A program made the position numbers and the translations under genes. A DNA stretch of 64,000 bases from Paenibacillus phytohabitans (GTDB lineage: Bacteria > Bacillota > Bacilli > Paenibacillales > Paenibacillaceae), in contig NZ_WHOB01000021.1 in assembly GCF_013141775.1 (NCBI RefSeq), positions 1-64,000 on the forward strand, read 5' to 3'. Shown in pieces: positions 19,172-27,980 of the stretch (positions are counted from its first letter, which is position 1; every line of letters begins with the position of its first letter). The notes under the pieces are model-generated. The model was given only the letters and a program-made list of their open reading frames with translations. It ran no database searches and was not told the DNA's origin.

Positions 19172-20746
19172 ATGAAGTGGTTGAAAAAGAGTTCTGTTGT
19201 ATTGACATCGCTTGTGTTGACTTCAGTTGTAGTAACCGGCTGCGGCGGGAATAATGGTGCGAATTCACCGGCGGGCACAGTCCAGCCGGGAAGCGAAGCC
19301 AGCTCCGGATTGAAGCCTTACGAAGTGGTAATGGTATTCCCCGATGCGCCGCAAAATGATAATCAGCGGGTACAGGATGCGATGAATGATTATCTGAAGA
19401 AGACTTATCCGGAAATGAACATGACGGTCAAGCTGAATCCTATCGACTGGGGTGCCTGGAGTGATAAAACGAACCTGATGATGGCCTCCGGCGACAAAAT
19501 GGACCTGCTGTTTACGGCGGATTGGCTCGGGTTCCAGCAACAGGTGACCAAAGGGGGCTTGCTGCCGCTGGATGAGTTGCTCGCTAAATACGGCCCGGAC
19601 ATCGAAGCTGTAGAGAAGGACTATCACGGGCCGGCTAAGCGCGGCGGCAAGCTATACGGTATTCATACCCACCAGGAGCTGGGCGGTGCACAAGGGGTAT
19701 ATTTGAACAAAGCGCTTGTGGACAAGTACAACTTTGATCTGACTGCACTGAAGTCTGGTAAAGTCGAGGATCTGGAGCCTATGCTTCAAACCATCAAGGA
19801 GAACGAACCGGGTATTACGCCTTTAGTGGCACCGAGCTTTCCTCTCGAAGCTTACTATTCATCCACGAATTTGGATTCTATTGTGAGTATTGCAGCGATT
19901 AACACCGTGGGAACAGCGGCAGATGATTATACAGTCATCAATTCCTACACGACTCCGCGGTATCTGGAGCTTGCCAAGCTTACCAACAAATGGTACAAGG
20001 CAGGATACATTAACAAGGATGCACTGACACCCGGTCTGGACGCCTGGAAGAAGATTCAAGCGGGGAAAGGCTTCGCCTTTGTCTCTGATATGGATATTAT
20101 CGCGGATATGGAGATCGGCAAAGCAGCCGTATCACCGAATGGTTCGATTAAAGCGGGCCGTGAGATGCTGCAAATTCCGCTCAATATTGACCGTTTGCAG
20201 ACAGGCAAGATGACAGCAACCATGTATTCGATTGCAAAAAGCTCTGAAGATCCGGAACGTGCCATGATGCTGCTTAACCTTTTCTATAAGGACAAGGAAT
20301 TGCTGACCCTCTTCAACTTCGGGATTGAGGGAACCCATTATGTGCTCAAAGACGGACAAATTGCGCTGCCGGAAGGCAAAACTACAGATAATGTCGGCTA
20401 CTATCACGATATTATGTGGCAGCTCGGCAATCAAATGCTCAACTATACCCGTGTAGGCGAGGATCCGGATAAATACCAGAACTACGAGAAGTTCAACGAA
20501 CAGGTTTCTTCTAATCCTTCGCGGATCTTTGGATTTGTCTTCGATCCGGAGCCGGTAAAAAATGAATTGATCTCGATCGACAACGCCAACAAAACCTTTG
20601 TTGACGGTCTGAAATCCGGCCAGCTCGATCCGGAAGAGTCTCTTCCTAAAATGCTGGAAAAACAAAAAGCGGCGGGAGCAGACAAAGTACTCGCGGAAGT
20701 GCAAAAGCAGCTGGATACCTGGCTGGCTGAAAACGGCAAGAAATAA
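19172..20746 (+). CDS. Extracellular sugar-binding lipoprotein, LplA type
   Basis: 524 residues. The signal peptide ends in the lipobox VVVTGC (Cys24 or thereabouts), followed by a Gly/Asn/Ser-rich linker and a family 1 solute-binding domain of the large LplA type with its usual DUF3502-like C-terminal part. It captures the imported sugar outside the membrane. By context with a cytoplasmic dextranase and an oligo-1,6-glucosidase, isomalto-oligosaccharides from dextran are the likely ligand. Confidence 0.88.
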   Translation: MKWLKKSSVVLTSLVLTSVVVTGCGGNNGANSPAGTVQPGSEASSGLKPYEVVMVFPDAPQNDNQRVQDAMNDYLKKTYPEMNMTVKLNPIDWGAWSDKTNLMMASGDKMDLLFTADWLGFQQQVTKGGLLPLDELLAKYGPDIEAVEKDYHGPAKRGGKLYGIHTHQELGGAQGVYLNKALVDKYNFDLTALKSGKVEDLEPMLQTIKENEPGITPLVAPSFPLEAYYSSTNLDSIVSIAAINTVGTAADDYTVINSYTTPRYLELAKLTNKWYKAGYINKDALTPGLDAWKKIQAGKGFAFVSDMDIIADMEIGKAAVSPNGSIKAGREMLQIPLNIDRLQTGKMTATMYSIAKSSEDPERAMMLLNLFYKDKELLTLFNFGIEGTHYVLKDGQIALPEGKTTDNVGYYHDIMWQLGNQMLNYTRVGEDPDKYQNYEKFNEQVSSNPSRIFGFVFDPEPVKNELISIDNANKTFVDGLKSGQLDPEESLPKMLEKQKAAGADKVLAEVQKQLDTWLAENGKK

Positions 20747-20788
20747 GCGGAATGACTAAGCTCAATCTACAAGTATTGGAGAATTCAT

Positions 20789-22510
20789 ATGGACAATGGC
20801 GTATTGACGCATATAGATATATATCCAGATCAGGCCCAGTACAAGACCGGTCAATCAGGCAGCATTATCATTGAAGTGGAGACCCGGGAGAAAGCGGTTC
20901 TGCAGCTGGTTGTCGGCTTCTACAAGCTGGAGCAGCAGGTTGCTGAAGGAAGACTTAGCATCAGTACGGAACCAGGCTTGAGACAAAAAGTATCCGTTCC
21001 CTTGTTCACTGAAGCTACAGAGTGGGCGGGTTATGGGGTCAAGGCTGCAGTTCTCTGCAATGAAGCTGTAGTCTCAACCGCATATACCTCATACGATATT
21101 GCCGATCATTGGGGCCGGGCGCCGCGGTATGGATTTCTGAGCGATTTCCGGAGTGAAGAATCCGGAGACACCCGTGACGTCGACAGCATGAACAAATTCC
21201 ACTTGAATGTCATACAGTTCTATGACTGGATGTACCGGCATGATGATCTGGTTCCAAAAGAGGATGAATTTATTGATCCGATGGGCCGGACGATGTCCTA
21301 TAAGGTGGTTCGTGAAAAGGTCGCAGCCGTACACGATAAAGGGATGGCGGCCATGGCCTATGGAGCGGTATATGCTAGTCTTAAGGACTTCTTGCAGGCT
21401 CGTCCGGAATGGGGACTGTATAACCGCCAGGGAGATCCGTTTCAATTAATAGATCTGTTCTATATTATGGATATAACACCGGATTCACCTTGGACCGATC
21501 ATATTGTTGAACAGTTCCGTCAGGCCGTACAGGCCGGATTCGACGGAATTCATATGGATCAATACGGTTTTCCGAAGAAAGCTGTGCGCCGGATCGGGGG
21601 GAAAGAAGAACAGGTCGATTTGGCGGAGTGTTATCCGGCACTGATCAACCGGACCCATGCGGCCGTGAAGGAAATCAAGGCAGAGGCAGGGGTTATTTTC
21701 AATAATGTGGGTAATTACCCCATCAACAAGACGGCCTCGGCGGATCAGGAGGCGCTTTATATTGAAGTATGGCCGCCTGTAGTCCGGTTGCGTGAGCTTA
21801 AAGGACTGATCGATCATGCGCGCTCACTGGACCCGCACAAGCCGGTGATCCTCTCCGCCTATCTGCCCTCCTTCTACCCGGAAGCCGGGCATGACAAGGA
21901 GTGGGCTGAGAACGGGGCGCTGCTGACGATGGCCTCCATATTCGCCAGCGGGGGATATCACCTCTTGCTGGGTGAGGATCATGGAATGCTGACTATGCCC
22001 TACTATCCCGATTATGCAGTGATGCGGCCTGAATTTGCCATTGAGGTCAGACGTTACTATGATTTCATCGTGCGTTTTGGAGTGCTGATACATGATGCGC
22101 AATTGGAAGATGTGTCGTATACCTATACCGCCGGGGTTAACACCGAGATTACCTTCGTAGGCAATGTGCCTTTTGCACCGAACGGAGATATTAATTCTGT
22201 CTGGACGATCATTAAGCGGAAGCCGGGCTATCAGATTCTGCAGCTGATTAATCTTGCCGGGCTTGAAGATGATTATTGGGAGCATGGCAAGAAACAGCGG
22301 CCTGAAGCTCAAAATGGTGTAGTGTGCACACTATTAATCGAACAGCCGATAGAATGCATTTACACGGCCAGCCCGGATGATCAGGCCCAGAAAGTGATTG
22401 TCCTGGATTACGAGGTGGTTCCGCACGGGCAAGGAGTTGCGGCCAGATTCACTTTGCCGTCCCTGCGCATCTGGTCCATGGTTGTAGTTAAATTTAGCTT
22501 ACAGGAGTGA
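20789..22510 (+). CDS. Glycoside hydrolase family 66, cytoplasmic dextranase-like
   Basis: 573 residues matching the GH66 barrel: YGFLSDFRSEE and NKFHLNVIQFYDWMYRHDDL early, then the nucleophile stretch DGIHMDQYGFPK (Asp about 257) and the acid-base stretch LYIEVWPP (Glu about 326). There is no signal peptide and no carbohydrate-binding or anchor module, whereas typical dextranases of the family are secreted and longer. It therefore probably cleaves imported alpha-1,6-glucans inside the cell. Cycloisomaltooligosaccharide-forming members exist, but the extra insert typical of those is not apparent. Confidence 0.85.
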   Translation: MDNGVLTHIDIYPDQAQYKTGQSGSIIIEVETREKAVLQLVVGFYKLEQQVAEGRLSISTEPGLRQKVSVPLFTEATEWAGYGVKAAVLCNEAVVSTAYTSYDIADHWGRAPRYGFLSDFRSEESGDTRDVDSMNKFHLNVIQFYDWMYRHDDLVPKEDEFIDPMGRTMSYKVVREKVAAVHDKGMAAMAYGAVYASLKDFLQARPEWGLYNRQGDPFQLIDLFYIMDITPDSPWTDHIVEQFRQAVQAGFDGIHMDQYGFPKKAVRRIGGKEEQVDLAECYPALINRTHAAVKEIKAEAGVIFNNVGNYPINKTASADQEALYIEVWPPVVRLRELKGLIDHARSLDPHKPVILSAYLPSFYPEAGHDKEWAENGALLTMASIFASGGYHLLLGEDHGMLTMPYYPDYAVMRPEFAIEVRRYYDFIVRFGVLIHDAQLEDVSYTYTAGVNTEITFVGNVPFAPNGDINSVWTIIKRKPGYQILQLINLAGLEDDYWEHGKKQRPEAQNGVVCTLLIEQPIECIYTASPDDQAQKVIVLDYEVVPHGQGVAARFTLPSLRIWSMVVVKFSLQE

Positions 22511-22515
22511 ATGGG

Positions 22516-24144
22516 TTGAACAATACGAAATGGTGGCAGACCGCTGTAATTTATCAGATATATCCCCGAAGCTTTCAAGACAGTGACGGGGATGGAATAG
22601 GTGATCTCAGGGGGATTATTAGCAGGCTGGACTATTTGGAGCAGCTTGGCATTACCGCAATCTGGCTTAGTCCCGTATACAAATCACCCAATGACGATAA
22701 CGGCTATGATATCAGCGATTACCAGGATATTATGACCGAATTCGGAACCATGAATGACATGGATGAATTAATCGAGAAGGCCAAGCAGCGCAATATCCGG
22801 ATTATTATGGATCTGGTTGTCAACCATACCTCGGATGAGCACCCGTGGTTCATTGAGGCCCGCACAGGAAGGGATAACCCGTACCGTGACTATTATATCT
22901 GGCGTGACCCGGTCAACGGCGGCGTTCCCAACGCCCTGCGTTCAACCTTCAGCGGGTCGGCCTGGGAGCTTGACGAAGTCAGCGGCCAATACTTTCTGCA
23001 CTTATTCAGCCGCCGACAGCCGGATCTGAACTGGGAGAACAGCAAGGTCCGTCAAGAGATATGGGACATGATGAATTTCTGGCTGGATAAGGGCGTCGGC
23101 GGATTCCGCATGGACGTGATTGATCTGGTCGGCAAAATTCCTGATCAGGAGATCACAGGAAATGGTCCGAAGCTTCATGAATATCTGCAGGAGATGAACC
23201 GGGAGACCTTCGGAGCCCATGATGTTCTGACGGTGGGAGAGACCTGGGGGGCGACTCCGGAAGTAGCCAAGCTCTACTCCAATCCGGACCGCAAGGAGCT
23301 GTCGATGGTGTTCCAGTTCGAGCACATCGGTCTGGATCAGCAGGACGGGGGAGAGAAGTGGGATCTGAAGCCCCTGGATGTAAGCGAATTGAAGCAGGTG
23401 CTGGCGAAATGGCAGACCGAGCTGGGTAACGAGGGCTGGAACAGTCTATTCTGGAACAATCATGATTTGCCGAGAATTGTATCGCGTTGGGGCAATGATA
23501 AACAGTACCGTGTACAGAGCGCCAAAATGTTCGCCATTCTTCTGCATTTGATGAAGGGCACGCCTTACATTTATCAGGGCGAGGAGCTCGGAATGACTAA
23601 TTATCCGATTCAGGATATCAGCGAAGCGCAGGATATTGAGGCTATCAATATGTATCATGAACGGATCGGGCAAGGCTATGCCAAGGAAGCTATCATTCAT
23701 TCCATTAATGCGAAGGGAAGAGATAACGCCCGGACCCCGATGCAATGGGAAGCCACCCGTAACGCAGGATTTACAGCCGGAGAGCCATGGCTGCCTGTAC
23801 ATCCGAATTATAAGGAAATTAATATGGAGGCGAATCTGAAGGACCCGGATTCTGTGTTCCATTGCTACCGTAAGCTGATTGAACTGCGGAAGAACAACCC
23901 GATTGTTGTATGGGGCGAGTTCGAACTGGTGACCGGCGTGCCGGATCAAGTGTTCATGTACTTCCGCCGCTATGAAGGACAGACCTGGCTGGTGACGGCC
24001 AACTTCAGCGGGGAGCCAATCACGCTGGAATTGCCGGAGCTGGGTCAGGCCGGATTCATCATCGGCAACTATTCCAGAGATGATGTGGACTTTAAGCAAT
24101 TGCAATTACAGCCTTACGAAGCCTTTGCTGTAATACTCGCATAG
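22516..24144 (+). CDS. GH13 oligo-1,6-glucosidase / alpha-glucosidase
   Basis: 542 residues of GH13 subfamily 31 type. KWWQTAVIYQIYPRSFQDSDGDGIGDL opens the barrel in parts, and the catalytic residues are seen in GGFRMDVIDLV (Asp about 200, followed by Val, the mark of alpha-1,6-specific enzymes), TVGETWG (Glu about 242) and NNHDLPR (Asp about 317). TTG at 22516 has AGGAG eight bases away; GTG at 22507 overlaps that site. It hydrolyses the isomalto-oligosaccharides released by the GH66 enzyme to glucose. Confidence 0.9.
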   Translation: MNNTKWWQTAVIYQIYPRSFQDSDGDGIGDLRGIISRLDYLEQLGITAIWLSPVYKSPNDDNGYDISDYQDIMTEFGTMNDMDELIEKAKQRNIRIIMDLVVNHTSDEHPWFIEARTGRDNPYRDYYIWRDPVNGGVPNALRSTFSGSAWELDEVSGQYFLHLFSRRQPDLNWENSKVRQEIWDMMNFWLDKGVGGFRMDVIDLVGKIPDQEITGNGPKLHEYLQEMNRETFGAHDVLTVGETWGATPEVAKLYSNPDRKELSMVFQFEHIGLDQQDGGEKWDLKPLDVSELKQVLAKWQTELGNEGWNSLFWNNHDLPRIVSRWGNDKQYRVQSAKMFAILLHLMKGTPYIYQGEELGMTNYPIQDISEAQDIEAINMYHERIGQGYAKEAIIHSINAKGRDNARTPMQWEATRNAGFTAGEPWLPVHPNYKEINMEANLKDPDSVFHCYRKLIELRKNNPIVVWGEFELVTGVPDQVFMYFRRYEGQTWLVTANFSGEPITLELPELGQAGFIIGNYSRDDVDFKQLQLQPYEAFAVILA

Positions 24145-24188
24145 ACTAACCTGTCCAGTCCTATTTGGAACAAAGTTCATTGCACAAC

Positions 24189-24226
24189 AAGGATGCCTCC
24201 CTGATGAAAGGGGAGGCATCCTTATT
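24189..24226. terminator. Terminator between convergent genes
   Basis: AAGGATGCCTCCC pairs perfectly with GGGAGGCATCCTT around a 9-base loop. It ends the sugar operon and can serve the convergent PspA gene. Confidence 0.85.
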
Positions 24227-24252
24227 GTTGTTGCTGGCTTCACACCGTCAGC

Positions 24253-24921
24253 TTATTTGCGGTTGCGGAGGCGTTCAAGCTCGGCCTCAACCGCGCTATT
24301 CAGCGGAGCGTCAGGCGCGGCTGCGGCCGTCAGCCCGGATTGCTCGGCCAGTGCTTCCTGCATGGCGATCTTATCTTCCATCCGTTCGAAGCCGCGGGAT
24401 GCGCTGCCGGCGTTCAATACCTGGCCGCGGCATCCGGCCGGGGAACCAGAGGCGCTTGCTTGAGCCGCCTGCTTAATCTCTGCCGCTTTGCGGGCACGTT
24501 CCGCCAGCTCTGCTCTTTTGGCTTTGAGGCGTTTATGCTCTTCCTTCACATTCGCCAGTTGAACCTCAAGCGAGGCGAGTGTGGCCTGAGTCTCCTGCAG
24601 TCCGGCTGTGCATTCCTGTCCGCTCTCCGTATAGCGCAGCTTAGCCATTACCGCAGCGCGGGCTGCCGGCTCATTGCCTTCGCTCATGGCTTGAACGGCT
24701 TCTGCTTCACTGCGCTCCGCAAGCACCTGATATTCATAGATGCGGCGCTCCAGCACACTGGCAGCGGCTTTGAATTCACGCTGTTTGCTCTCGGCATCAG
24801 TGATTTTATCCTCCAGATCCCGCAGATATTGTCCGGTAAGAAGCATCGGATCTTCCAGTTTGTTCAGTCCCTCGTGGATAGCTGCTTTGGTTAATGTTGT
24901 GATTCTTTGGAATATACTCAT
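24253..24921 (-). CDS. PspA/IM30-family membrane-stress protein
   Basis: 222 residues, almost all predicted coiled coil. The start MSIFQRITTLTKAAIHEGLNKLEDP is the amphipathic N-terminal helix of PspA/Vipp1 proteins, followed by QYLRDLEDKI. An AAAAAGGAG site precedes the ATG. It probably binds the inner face of the membrane and helps maintain it under stress. The next gene on the same strand encodes a PspC-domain protein, which supports the assignment. The C-terminal third is Ala/Gly-rich and ends in LERLRNRK. Confidence 0.88.
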   Translation of the reverse strand: MSIFQRITTLTKAAIHEGLNKLEDPMLLTGQYLRDLEDKITDAESKQREFKAAASVLERRIYEYQVLAERSEAEAVQAMSEGNEPAARAAVMAKLRYTESGQECTAGLQETQATLASLEVQLANVKEEHKRLKAKRAELAERARKAAEIKQAAQASASGSPAGCRGQVLNAGSASRGFERMEDKIAMQEALAEQSGLTAAAAPDAPLNSAVEAELERLRNRK

Positions 24922-24969
24922 GGTTATGATCTCCTTTTTAGTTGGGGTTGGGTAGTCTGGAACGAGTGA

Positions 24970-25185
24970 TTAATAGTCGAAACCGTCAGTGAAGCCGCCG
25001 TAGGATTCTTTGGGCACGATGACACTGCCGATGACATAGAGGACCAGGACGGTACCGAAGCTAAATACGGCAGCGGCGGCTACGAGCAATCTGACAAGGG
25101 TAGTGTCAACGTTCAGCCAGCGTGCCAATCCTCCGCATAAGCCTGTAAGTTTGCTGTCAGTTACGGAACGGTATAATTTTTTCAT
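24970..25185 (-). CDS. PspC-domain small membrane protein
   Basis: 71 residues. KLYRSVTDSKLTGLCGGLAR is the PspC signature, followed by one membrane helix (LVRLLVAAAAVFSFGTVLVL) and a short Gly-rich tail. ATG at 25185 is chosen, since GAGAGGAAG lies just upstream; a much longer frame continues to 25416 but has no site and no PspC-like residues there. It sits upstream of pspA on the same strand with 48 bases between, so both are likely one envelope-stress unit. Confidence 0.88.
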   Translation of the reverse strand: MKKLYRSVTDSKLTGLCGGLARWLNVDTTLVRLLVAAAAVFSFGTVLVLYVIGSVIVPKESYGGFTDGFDY

Positions 25186-25488
25186 ATGAAAATCTTCCTC
25201 TCTTATATGGTGATCGCCGGTTCGCGGCGTGTTCACTGCGTTGTCTATGTATGTATTGTACGAATTAATCCCGCGCAGCAAAACAGCCTGCAGACTGTTC
25301 TTTGTTCCCGACCTTAGTCGGGGATGCTGACCGCAATAGGACGGGGAGAGGCCGGGAAAATACGGATGAATCCAGGAAAAACACGGATTTTTACACAAAG
25401 AGGTCTTGTTGTTCATTCGGGGTTAATACTGGAGGATTAAACTGTACTCTAGCGGAGCCTATCATAAACATACGGGAGGACTGGCCTC
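25186..25488. other. Divergent intergenic region between pspC-like and HD genes
   Basis: About 300 bases with no supported gene. It must hold the promoters of both divergent units, but no convincing -35/-10 pair, operator or RNA structure could be picked out by eye. Confidence 0.5.
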
Positions 25489-26118
25489 ATGGGAATTCAC
25501 AAGTATTTTCGCTCACTGAATGAACTGGAACGCATTATCCGCTGTCCGGGCAAATTCAAATTCGAGGAGCACAGCGTAGCGGCCCATTCCTGGAAGGTCG
25601 TACAATACGCCAAAACACTGGCAGATATTGAAGAGAAACACGGTGCGGTGATCGACTGGAAGAAGCTGTACGAGATTACGAGCAGCCATGATTACGGAGA
25701 GATTTTTATCGGGGACATCAAAACTCCGGTGAAGCACTCCTCACTCCAGCTAAGGTCGCTGATTCAGCAGGTCGAGGAGGGCATGATCGACAACTTCATC
25801 AAGGAGCATATCCCGGATGAGTTCAAAAGCATCTTCTACCATCAGCTGCGCGAGGGCAAGGACGAGTCGATTGAAGGCTTGATTCTGGAAGTTGCCGACA
25901 AGATGGATCAGGTGTATGAAGCTTTTGCCGAGCTGCAAAGAGGGAACACAGAGAAGGAATTTGTGGTGATGTACCGCAATGCCCTGATCAAGATCAAGAA
26001 CATTGAGCTGAGATGTGTGGATTACTTCCTGGAAGAAATCCTGCCGGATATGGTGAATGAAGAAACACTGTCATCCATTGATATTAAAAGAATTACGGAA
26101 GAGGCGCTGGCTCTGTAG
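25489..26118 (+). CDS. HD-domain phosphohydrolase, YfbR-like
   Basis: 209 residues of the HD superfamily. Metal ligands are seen as EEHSVAAHSW (His about 28 and 33), SSHDYGEIFIGDIKTP (the HD pair near residue 70) and EVADKMDQVYEA (Asp about 137). This pattern is that of YfbR-type 5'-deoxynucleotidases and relatives. ATG follows CGGGAGG at good distance. The natural substrate is not known; a nucleotide clean-up role is inferred from the family. Confidence 0.75.
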   Translation: MGIHKYFRSLNELERIIRCPGKFKFEEHSVAAHSWKVVQYAKTLADIEEKHGAVIDWKKLYEITSSHDYGEIFIGDIKTPVKHSSLQLRSLIQQVEEGMIDNFIKEHIPDEFKSIFYHQLREGKDESIEGLILEVADKMDQVYEAFAELQRGNTEKEFVVMYRNALIKIKNIELRCVDYFLEEILPDMVNEETLSSIDIKRITEEALAL

Positions 26119-26267
26119 ATGAGCTGTGGCTCTTTTTTTCTTATACATAAATGAATATGTGCCAGGCTGGACGCTGCTTTATATTTGGGTCATGGTATTG
26201 TAAGATAAAAAGGTGTTATTTAAAATTTAAACTATACGGCTTGATGGACGGAGAAGGAGGTTCAACT

Positions 26268-26678
26268 TTGATTCAGAGCAGCTCTTCAAAAATTAACGAA
26301 TCCCTATTAAATGTACTCAATGTAAGGCACAGAGCGATAGCCGAGAATATAGCCAATGCAGACACCCCCAACTACAAGAAAAAAACCGTTGAGTTCCAGG
26401 AGGAACTCAGGCGTGCTATCCAGAATGACACTCAGGATGAGCTGGAAATAAAGCAGACCCATCACAAACATCTGCAGATCAAGGATGCTGATGCTCCCTT
26501 AATCCCTTACCGCATGATTACGAACGACTATACGGCGATGAATAATAACGGCAATAATGTGGACCTGGATATGGAGATGGCGAAGCTTGCGGAAAATCAG
26601 CTAATGTACAATTACCTGGCCGATCGGGTAAGCGGTCATTATTCCAAGATAAGAACGCTCATGCAAGACCTTAAATAA
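26268..26678 (+). CDS. flgB: Flagellar basal-body rod protein FlgB-like, orphan copy
   Basis: 136 residues. The FlgB N-terminal signature RHRAIAENIANADTPNYKKK is clear, and the C-terminus NNVDLDMEMAKLAENQLMYN matches the heptad-rich end of rod proteins. TTG at 26268 is chosen for the GAAGGAGG eight bases upstream; the frame is open further up but without FlgB-like sequence. The length fits the family (about 130). No flgC, fliE or other flagellar gene is next to it, unlike the usual flgBC-fliE operon start, so it is either a displaced gene or a second copy. Confidence 0.82.
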   Translation: MIQSSSSKINESLLNVLNVRHRAIAENIANADTPNYKKKTVEFQEELRRAIQNDTQDELEIKQTHHKHLQIKDADAPLIPYRMITNDYTAMNNNGNNVDLDMEMAKLAENQLMYNYLADRVSGHYSKIRTLMQDLK

Positions 26679-26689
26679 ATGTTAATTCA

Positions 26690-26732
26690 AAAAAAGAGTC
26701 AGCTGCGCGAGATGCGGTTGTACTCTTTTTTA
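26690..26732 (+). terminator. Terminator after flgB
   Basis: AAAAAAGAGT pairs with ACTCTTTTTT around a G/C-rich inner loop, ending in a T-run. It shows flgB is transcribed as a single gene. Confidence 0.75.
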
Positions 26733-26961
26733 GCATTTTATATGAAAAAGACAGCAATAACGCAATAACGCATGATTCCAGCAACAGCATAAATGGTTAC
26801 CCTCCGGTAGTAGTGAAAATGTGTTCAGAACTCCTTCTGATTCTTACAGCTCTTCAGTTTGAAATCTATTACATTTATTACAATAATGAAGGAGAAGAAT
26901 GTTACGGCAGGGAGACCGGCCGGAATGCTATGGTTAAGGAAAAATAAGGATGGTGTAGTAG

Positions 26962-27699
26962 TTGCTGTATTTGAATCTTGTGCCGTTCTCCGTTACGGTC
27001 GCCTGGTTTAGTATTTTAATGTTAATTGTGTGTGTCGTAGATTTCCTTCAGAGTGGCTCTCTTGTTCAGCTCCCGGCAATCAGCGGCAGAGAGCGGATTA
27101 AAGGTATAATGGCTGAACTTCTCATTTTTGCAGGAATTAACGGGTTACTCTTGTATGTACTTCATCCGATGAGGAATCAACTGCTAATCTCTCTGACTGC
27201 TGCGGGGCTACTCGTGACGTATTTCCTGACCTCCGGAATGCATAAGCAGCGCTGGCCTAACCGCCCCGTAATCCTGCTGATTCATCTGCTGCTTGGAGTC
27301 TTATTCTATCTGCTGTTCGGCATGCTGCTGATGGGTAAGCTCATTGTTACCTACAACCTGAATATGACGAATCAGTTCGATATTCTCTATTTCGTCTACG
27401 GGCAGGACCGGGCGGTGGTTTACGCGCTGCTGCTGATCGTGGTTGTTCTCTATTTCGTGATCGGCAAACTGCTCATGCGGCCATTCTACTCTTGGTATGC
27501 GCTGAGCCGCTACAAGGCTTCCAAGGTGAGTATTAAGCTGACGGGCGGGGAAATCATAACCGGGGTACATCTTTTGCGGGATAGTGACAGAGAATTTCTG
27601 CTTGTTAGCGATAGCTTGAATCCGCTGGAGGCTGTAAAGACTTACAAGATCAACCGGGAGAAAATAGAGTACATGGAGAGAGACGGCAGTGAACGTTGA
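26962..27699 (+). CDS. Multi-pass membrane protein of unknown function
   Basis: 245 residues with about five hydrophobic helices in the first 170 residues and a soluble C-terminal part of some 65 residues (KVSIKLTGGEIITGVHLLRDS onward, a small beta-rich domain). It starts with TTG behind AAGGATGG. I do not recognise the family. It stands alone between two terminators, so it is its own transcription unit. Membrane location is the only safe statement. Confidence 0.65.
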   Translation: MLYLNLVPFSVTVAWFSILMLIVCVVDFLQSGSLVQLPAISGRERIKGIMAELLIFAGINGLLLYVLHPMRNQLLISLTAAGLLVTYFLTSGMHKQRWPNRPVILLIHLLLGVLFYLLFGMLLMGKLIVTYNLNMTNQFDILYFVYGQDRAVVYALLLIVVVLYFVIGKLLMRPFYSWYALSRYKASKVSIKLTGGEIITGVHLLRDSDREFLLVSDSLNPLEAVKTYKINREKIEYMERDGSER

Positions 27700-27715
27700 C
27701 TCAATCTACTAACAT

Positions 27716-27760
27716 AAAGTGGCCCCTGGACCGTAATGACGGCCGGGGGCCACTTTGTTG
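27716..27760. terminator. Terminator after the membrane protein
   Basis: AAAGTGGCCCC pairs with GGGGCCACTTT, a long GC-rich stem with A/T runs on both sides. Confidence 0.85.
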
Positions 27761-27871
27761 TGATCCTATCTGCTCATAAGCGAGCGCTGGATTGTACTGG
27801 CATACAGAGCAGGGGGAAGTACAGAAGGGGAAAATAATTATCGACTTAGTTACATTATATGGTAAAAAGAC

Positions 27872-27901
27872 TTGACAGGCATATGCTACAATTTATTTAT
27901 A
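27872..27901 (+). promoter_or_regulatory. Candidate promoter of the uvrA unit
   Basis: A perfect -35 TTGACA (27872-27877) is followed after 18 bases by a poor -10, TTTATA. It lies about 80 bases before the uvrA start. No clear SOS (LexA) box was seen nearby. Confidence 0.4.
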
Positions 27902-27980
27902 GGTGATTATTATCAAATGGCCTGGGAGCAGCAGATGAACTGAAATGGCCGGGTTTCCGGTCAATACTGGAGGACTACTA

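Noticed and set aside
24970..25416. A 148-residue form of the PspC-like protein
   Set aside because: The extra N-terminal part has no ribosome site and does not resemble protein sequence of the family; ATG at 25185 is well supported.
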